In this document: positions 62,084 through 64,000 of the stretch, piece after piece
Numbering within the stretch: position 1 is the stretch's first letter
Layout of the letters: each line of letters starts with the position of its first letter
Assembly (NCBI RefSeq): GCF_001941945.1
Contig: NZ_CP015584.1
Location: 638,335-702,334, forward strand
Length of the DNA stretch: 64,000 bases
Origin: Roseomonas gilardii
GTDB taxonomy: Bacteria > Pseudomonadota > Alphaproteobacteria > Acetobacterales > Acetobacteraceae
Direction of reading: 5' to 3'
Position numbers and translations under genes: made by a program
The notes under the pieces: model-generated
What the model was told of the DNA's origin: nothing
Databases searched by the model: none
The model's input: the letters and a program-made list of their open reading frames with translations, nothing else

Positions 62084-62649
62084 CACACCCGCCTCCCAGG
62101 CCGGGACGACACCTCGGCCGGCGTGTTCTGCCGCTTCATCTGCTCGACCACGCCCACGCACTCCAGCATGTTCACCGTGGCCGCCTTGGTGCCCGTCATG
62201 TTGACGTTCAGCACCTCGCCGCTGGGCAGGATCAGCCGCCCGGCCGTGGCGTTGGCGAAGTCGCGCAGGAAGTCGATCGCGGACGCGTCGTCGCGCTTCA
62301 CGAGGCCGCCGGTGCCGCGAGAGGAGCCGTCCGGCTCGATCTCCTTGAACTGCACCGTGTGCGTCTTGGAGCCGATCACCATCACGGCCAGGCCGGTCAG
62401 GTTGGCGGCGGAGCGACCGTACACCACGAAGGTGACGACGACGCCGATCCTGGGCGCGGCGGTGAACAGCAGTTCCACCGGATTGCCGTCCGTGTTGCGG
62501 CCCTGCGTGCCCATGGTGCACATCGGGCCAACGTCCCCGATGCTCAGGCTGGCGACCCAGCGCCCCGTGGGCTTGCTCCAGATCGTCTCCGCACCGGCCG
62601 GGGTCGTGATCGCGAGCGCCGCTGCTGCGGCAAGGAGGAGGCGGCGCAT
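62083..62649 (-). CDS. Exported hypothetical phage protein, 188 residues
   Basis: A predicted signal peptide (MRRLLLAAAAALAITTPAGA) is followed by ETIWSKPTGRWVASLSIGDV and ASAIDFLRDFANATAGRLIL. A periplasmic or secreted protein encoded in a prophage early region is notable; it may be a lysogenic conversion (moron) gene. The start at 62649 overlaps the stop of the repaired upstream frame (TAATG). No family is recognised. Confidence 0.6.
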   Translation of the reverse strand: MRRLLLAAAAALAITTPAGAETIWSKPTGRWVASLSIGDVGPMCTMGTQGRNTDGNPVELLFTAAPRIGVVVTFVVYGRSAANLTGLAVMVIGSKTHTVQFKEIEPDGSSRGTGGLVKRDDASAIDFLRDFANATAGRLILPSGEVLNVNMTGTKAATVNMLECVGVVEQMKRQNTPAEVSSRPGRRV

Positions 62650-63385
62650 TAGGCGGCCTCCCCAATCAGCCGCACGAGACGATCCGCCATGCGCTGGTAG
62701 GCGGCGGCCCTGGCGGCGGCCCAGGCGGCGGCCCAGGCGGCGGCCCTGGCGGCGGCCCAGGCGGCGGCCCCGGCGGCGGCCCCGGCGGCGGCCCGGCGGC
62801 GGCCCCGGCGGCGGCCCCGGCGGCGTCCCCGGCGGCCCTGGCGGCGGCCCAGGCGGCGGCCCGATCATCGTTCTGCCAGCCGTCCGCGCAGCCATCGGCA
62901 ACCCGCGTCACGGCAGCGCGCACGTCCGGAAACACGTCGGTCACCAGCGGCAGCACGTCGTCGCGAAGGGTCTCGGCCAGGAACAGGTTGGCCACGCGGG
63001 ACAAATCCTGTCCGTCGCGGAGGGCGCTTGCGAACGCCACGGCGAACTTGCTGCTGGCGTCGCCCTGTAATCCCTCGAATAGCGCATCCTGGAGATACAG
63101 CAGCTCGGCCGGAACGCCGATGGCGTCGCCCAGCGCCTCGTGGTCGCCGCGCTCGATCTTGACGCCGAGGGCCGCCGTGACGACCTCGATGTTGCAGCCC
63201 ACCGCGCAGCCACGGAACCGGCCGCTATCGGTATCGCCGTAGGTGCCGCGGATCAGATCGTCGGCCTCGGCATGGGCGCGCATGCCGGCGGCAAAGTCCG
63301 CTGCGGTCAGGCGCGGGTCGGGGAAGGTGCGGAGTGCGGTCTCGCTCACTGGGGCTGCTCCATCAGCGGGAAGGAGGCGGCGCAT
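62649..63385 (-). pseudogene. Phage gene with Ala/Trp/Arg repeat tail, frameshifted
   Basis: The start at 63385 has AAGAAGG upstream. Residues 1-180 look normal: DPRLTAADFAAGMRAHAEAD, GCAVGCNIEVV, then VADGCADGWQNDDRAAAWAA. The frame then enters a 12-bp repeat. It shifts from alanine-rich codons to GPPP codons at a unit with three Cs instead of four (62792-62794), and stops at 62666. With one base restored, the AAAW/AAAR repeat continues into YQRMADRLVRLIGEAA and a stop overlapping the next ATG. This looks like a single-base indel, whether real or a sequencing error. Confidence 0.75.
62700..62860 (-). repeat. 12-bp simple tandem repeat in a phage gene
   Basis: About 13 imperfect copies of the plus-strand unit CGGCGGCCCnGG (n is T, A or C) run through this region. 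One copy at 62785-62796 has CCC in place of CCCC and is a base short. The intended minus-strand product is (AAAW/AAAR/AAAG)n. Confidence 0.85.
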
Positions 63386-63388
63386 GGC

Positions 63389-64000
63389 TCAGACCTTCTT
63401 CGGGAAGTTGATGACGGTCTGACCGGCGAGGCGGTCGAGGTGCGCGCGGATCAGCGTCTTCCCCTCGGCCTTCATCCAGTCGTTCAGGGCATCGACCTGA
63501 AACAGCATCCGCCCCGTCTCGCGGCTCTCGCGGATGAACTGGCCGCGGTTGCTGTTGAGCAGCCACGCGGTGCACCGCTTGCTGCAACGCTGGGACAGCG
63601 CCCGGCGGCGCTTCGGCTCCACGCCAGCGTCGATCAGCGCGGAGAGCATCGGCCGGAAGTCCACCACCGCCACACGCGCGTCGTTCGCGATGATCAGCGT
63701 CCGCACCTGCTCGGCCAGCGGCGCGATGGTGCTCTCCACCAGTTCCGAGATCGCCTTGCCGATGACCGCCTTGGTGATGCCGCCCGTCTGCTGCGCGGTG
63801 AGAGCGGGAGCCGGCTTGGTCAGCTCGGCTTCCATGAGGTTGAAAGCCTCGATGTAGGTGAGCTTCCAGTGCAGTGCCTTTGCGCCAGTGAAGCCCATCG
63901 CGAGAAGCACGAAGCCGTCGCGCGTCACGTCGAAGCAGCGATGCTGTTGATCGCCGGTCTCGGGCAGGGTGTAGACCCCCTGCGCAAAACTGCGCATGGC
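63389..64000 (-). CDS. rha: Rha-family phage regulatory protein, 5' end outside window
   Basis: At least 203 codons are visible and the frame runs off the right edge. The N-terminal Rha domain shows VYTLPETGDQQHRCFDVTRD then GFVLLAMGFTGAKALHWKLT and YIEAFNLMEAEL. The C-terminal part is variable, with a KilA-like antirepressor feel. Rha proteins regulate lysis-lysogeny in temperate phages. Its stop lies three bases before the next ATG, in the same unit as the recombination genes. Confidence 0.85.
   Translation of the reverse strand, partial: AMRSFAQGVYTLPETGDQQHRCFDVTRDGFVLLAMGFTGAKALHWKLTYIEAFNLMEAELTKPAPALTAQQTGGITKAVIGKAISELVESTIAPLAEQVRTLIIANDARVAVVDFRPMLSALIDAGVEPKRRRALSQRCSKRCTAWLLNSNRGQFIRESRETGRMLFQVDALNDWMKAEGKTLIRAHLDRLAGQTVINFPKKV

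Noticed and set aside
62700..62860. CRISPR-like array
   Set aside because: The repeat is a 12-bp coding simple repeat without unique spacers, so it is not CRISPR.

Overview
The window is high-GC DNA with dense, mostly well-organised operons. The gene families point to an alphaproteobacterium, probably an Acetobacteraceae/Roseomonas-type environmental bacterium: a Bug/TctC binding protein, fused TRAP permeases, FCD-type GntR regulators, DUF983 and DctP-like receptors. This assignment is inferred from gene content and base composition; no rRNA or tRNA gene was seen.

Left part (1-13.3 kb). A partial 5-oxoprolinase subunit A is followed by a LacI-regulated dihydrodipicolinate-synthase-like aldolase and an MFS transporter, with a clear promoter/operator. 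From about 4.3 to 8.1 kb lies a graveyard of gene and IS fragments: the 3' end of a second MocR regulator, an IS66 end, the first 33 codons of cydA and a TniB-like piece. It surrounds an intact DUF983 gene and an intact MocR-type regulator. Next is a leftward cluster (cupin, two SDRs, tautomerase, cytochrome P460) with a divergent LysR gene, then an IS5-like head fused to a LysR gene lacking its DNA-binding domain.

Middle part (13.5-35.4 kb). A carbohydrate ABC system is arranged as a divergent ATPase plus an operon of GntR, esterase, binding protein, two permeases, sugar epimerase and Gfo/Idh/MocA oxidoreductase. It is followed by a second GntR-controlled module: an MFS transporter facing an aromatic meta-cleavage operon (amidohydrolase, extradiol dioxygenase, FAD hydroxylase, FAH-family hydrolase, Bug receptor). 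These two promoters share a 13-bp sequence, once as half of an inverted repeat. After an IS3 remnant comes a polar amino-acid-type ABC transporter joined to a type II dehydroquinase, with a divergent SDR-TetR pair, and then an ISL3 remnant.

Right-middle part (35.4-54.7 kb). A 2181-residue autotransporter has a glycine-rich N-terminal region, nine tandem units of about 93 residues and a C-terminal beta-barrel. A leftward catabolic operon follows (SDR, split transketolase, beta-hydroxyacid dehydrogenase, TRAP receptor and fused TRAP permease) with a divergent LysR regulator. Next are two paralogous NtaA/SnaA-type flavin monooxygenases and an oligopeptide-type binding protein with no permease genes beside it.

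Right end (54.8-64 kb). This is the left arm of a prophage, entirely on the minus strand. An integrase at the host boundary is preceded by an excisionase-like gene and a chain of small genes, most of which overlap start-to-stop. They include an HNH-AP2 endonuclease, a RecT annealing protein, a Gp157-like protein and a Rha-type antirepressor that runs off the window. A 12-bp simple repeat in one prophage gene carries an apparent single-base frameshift.
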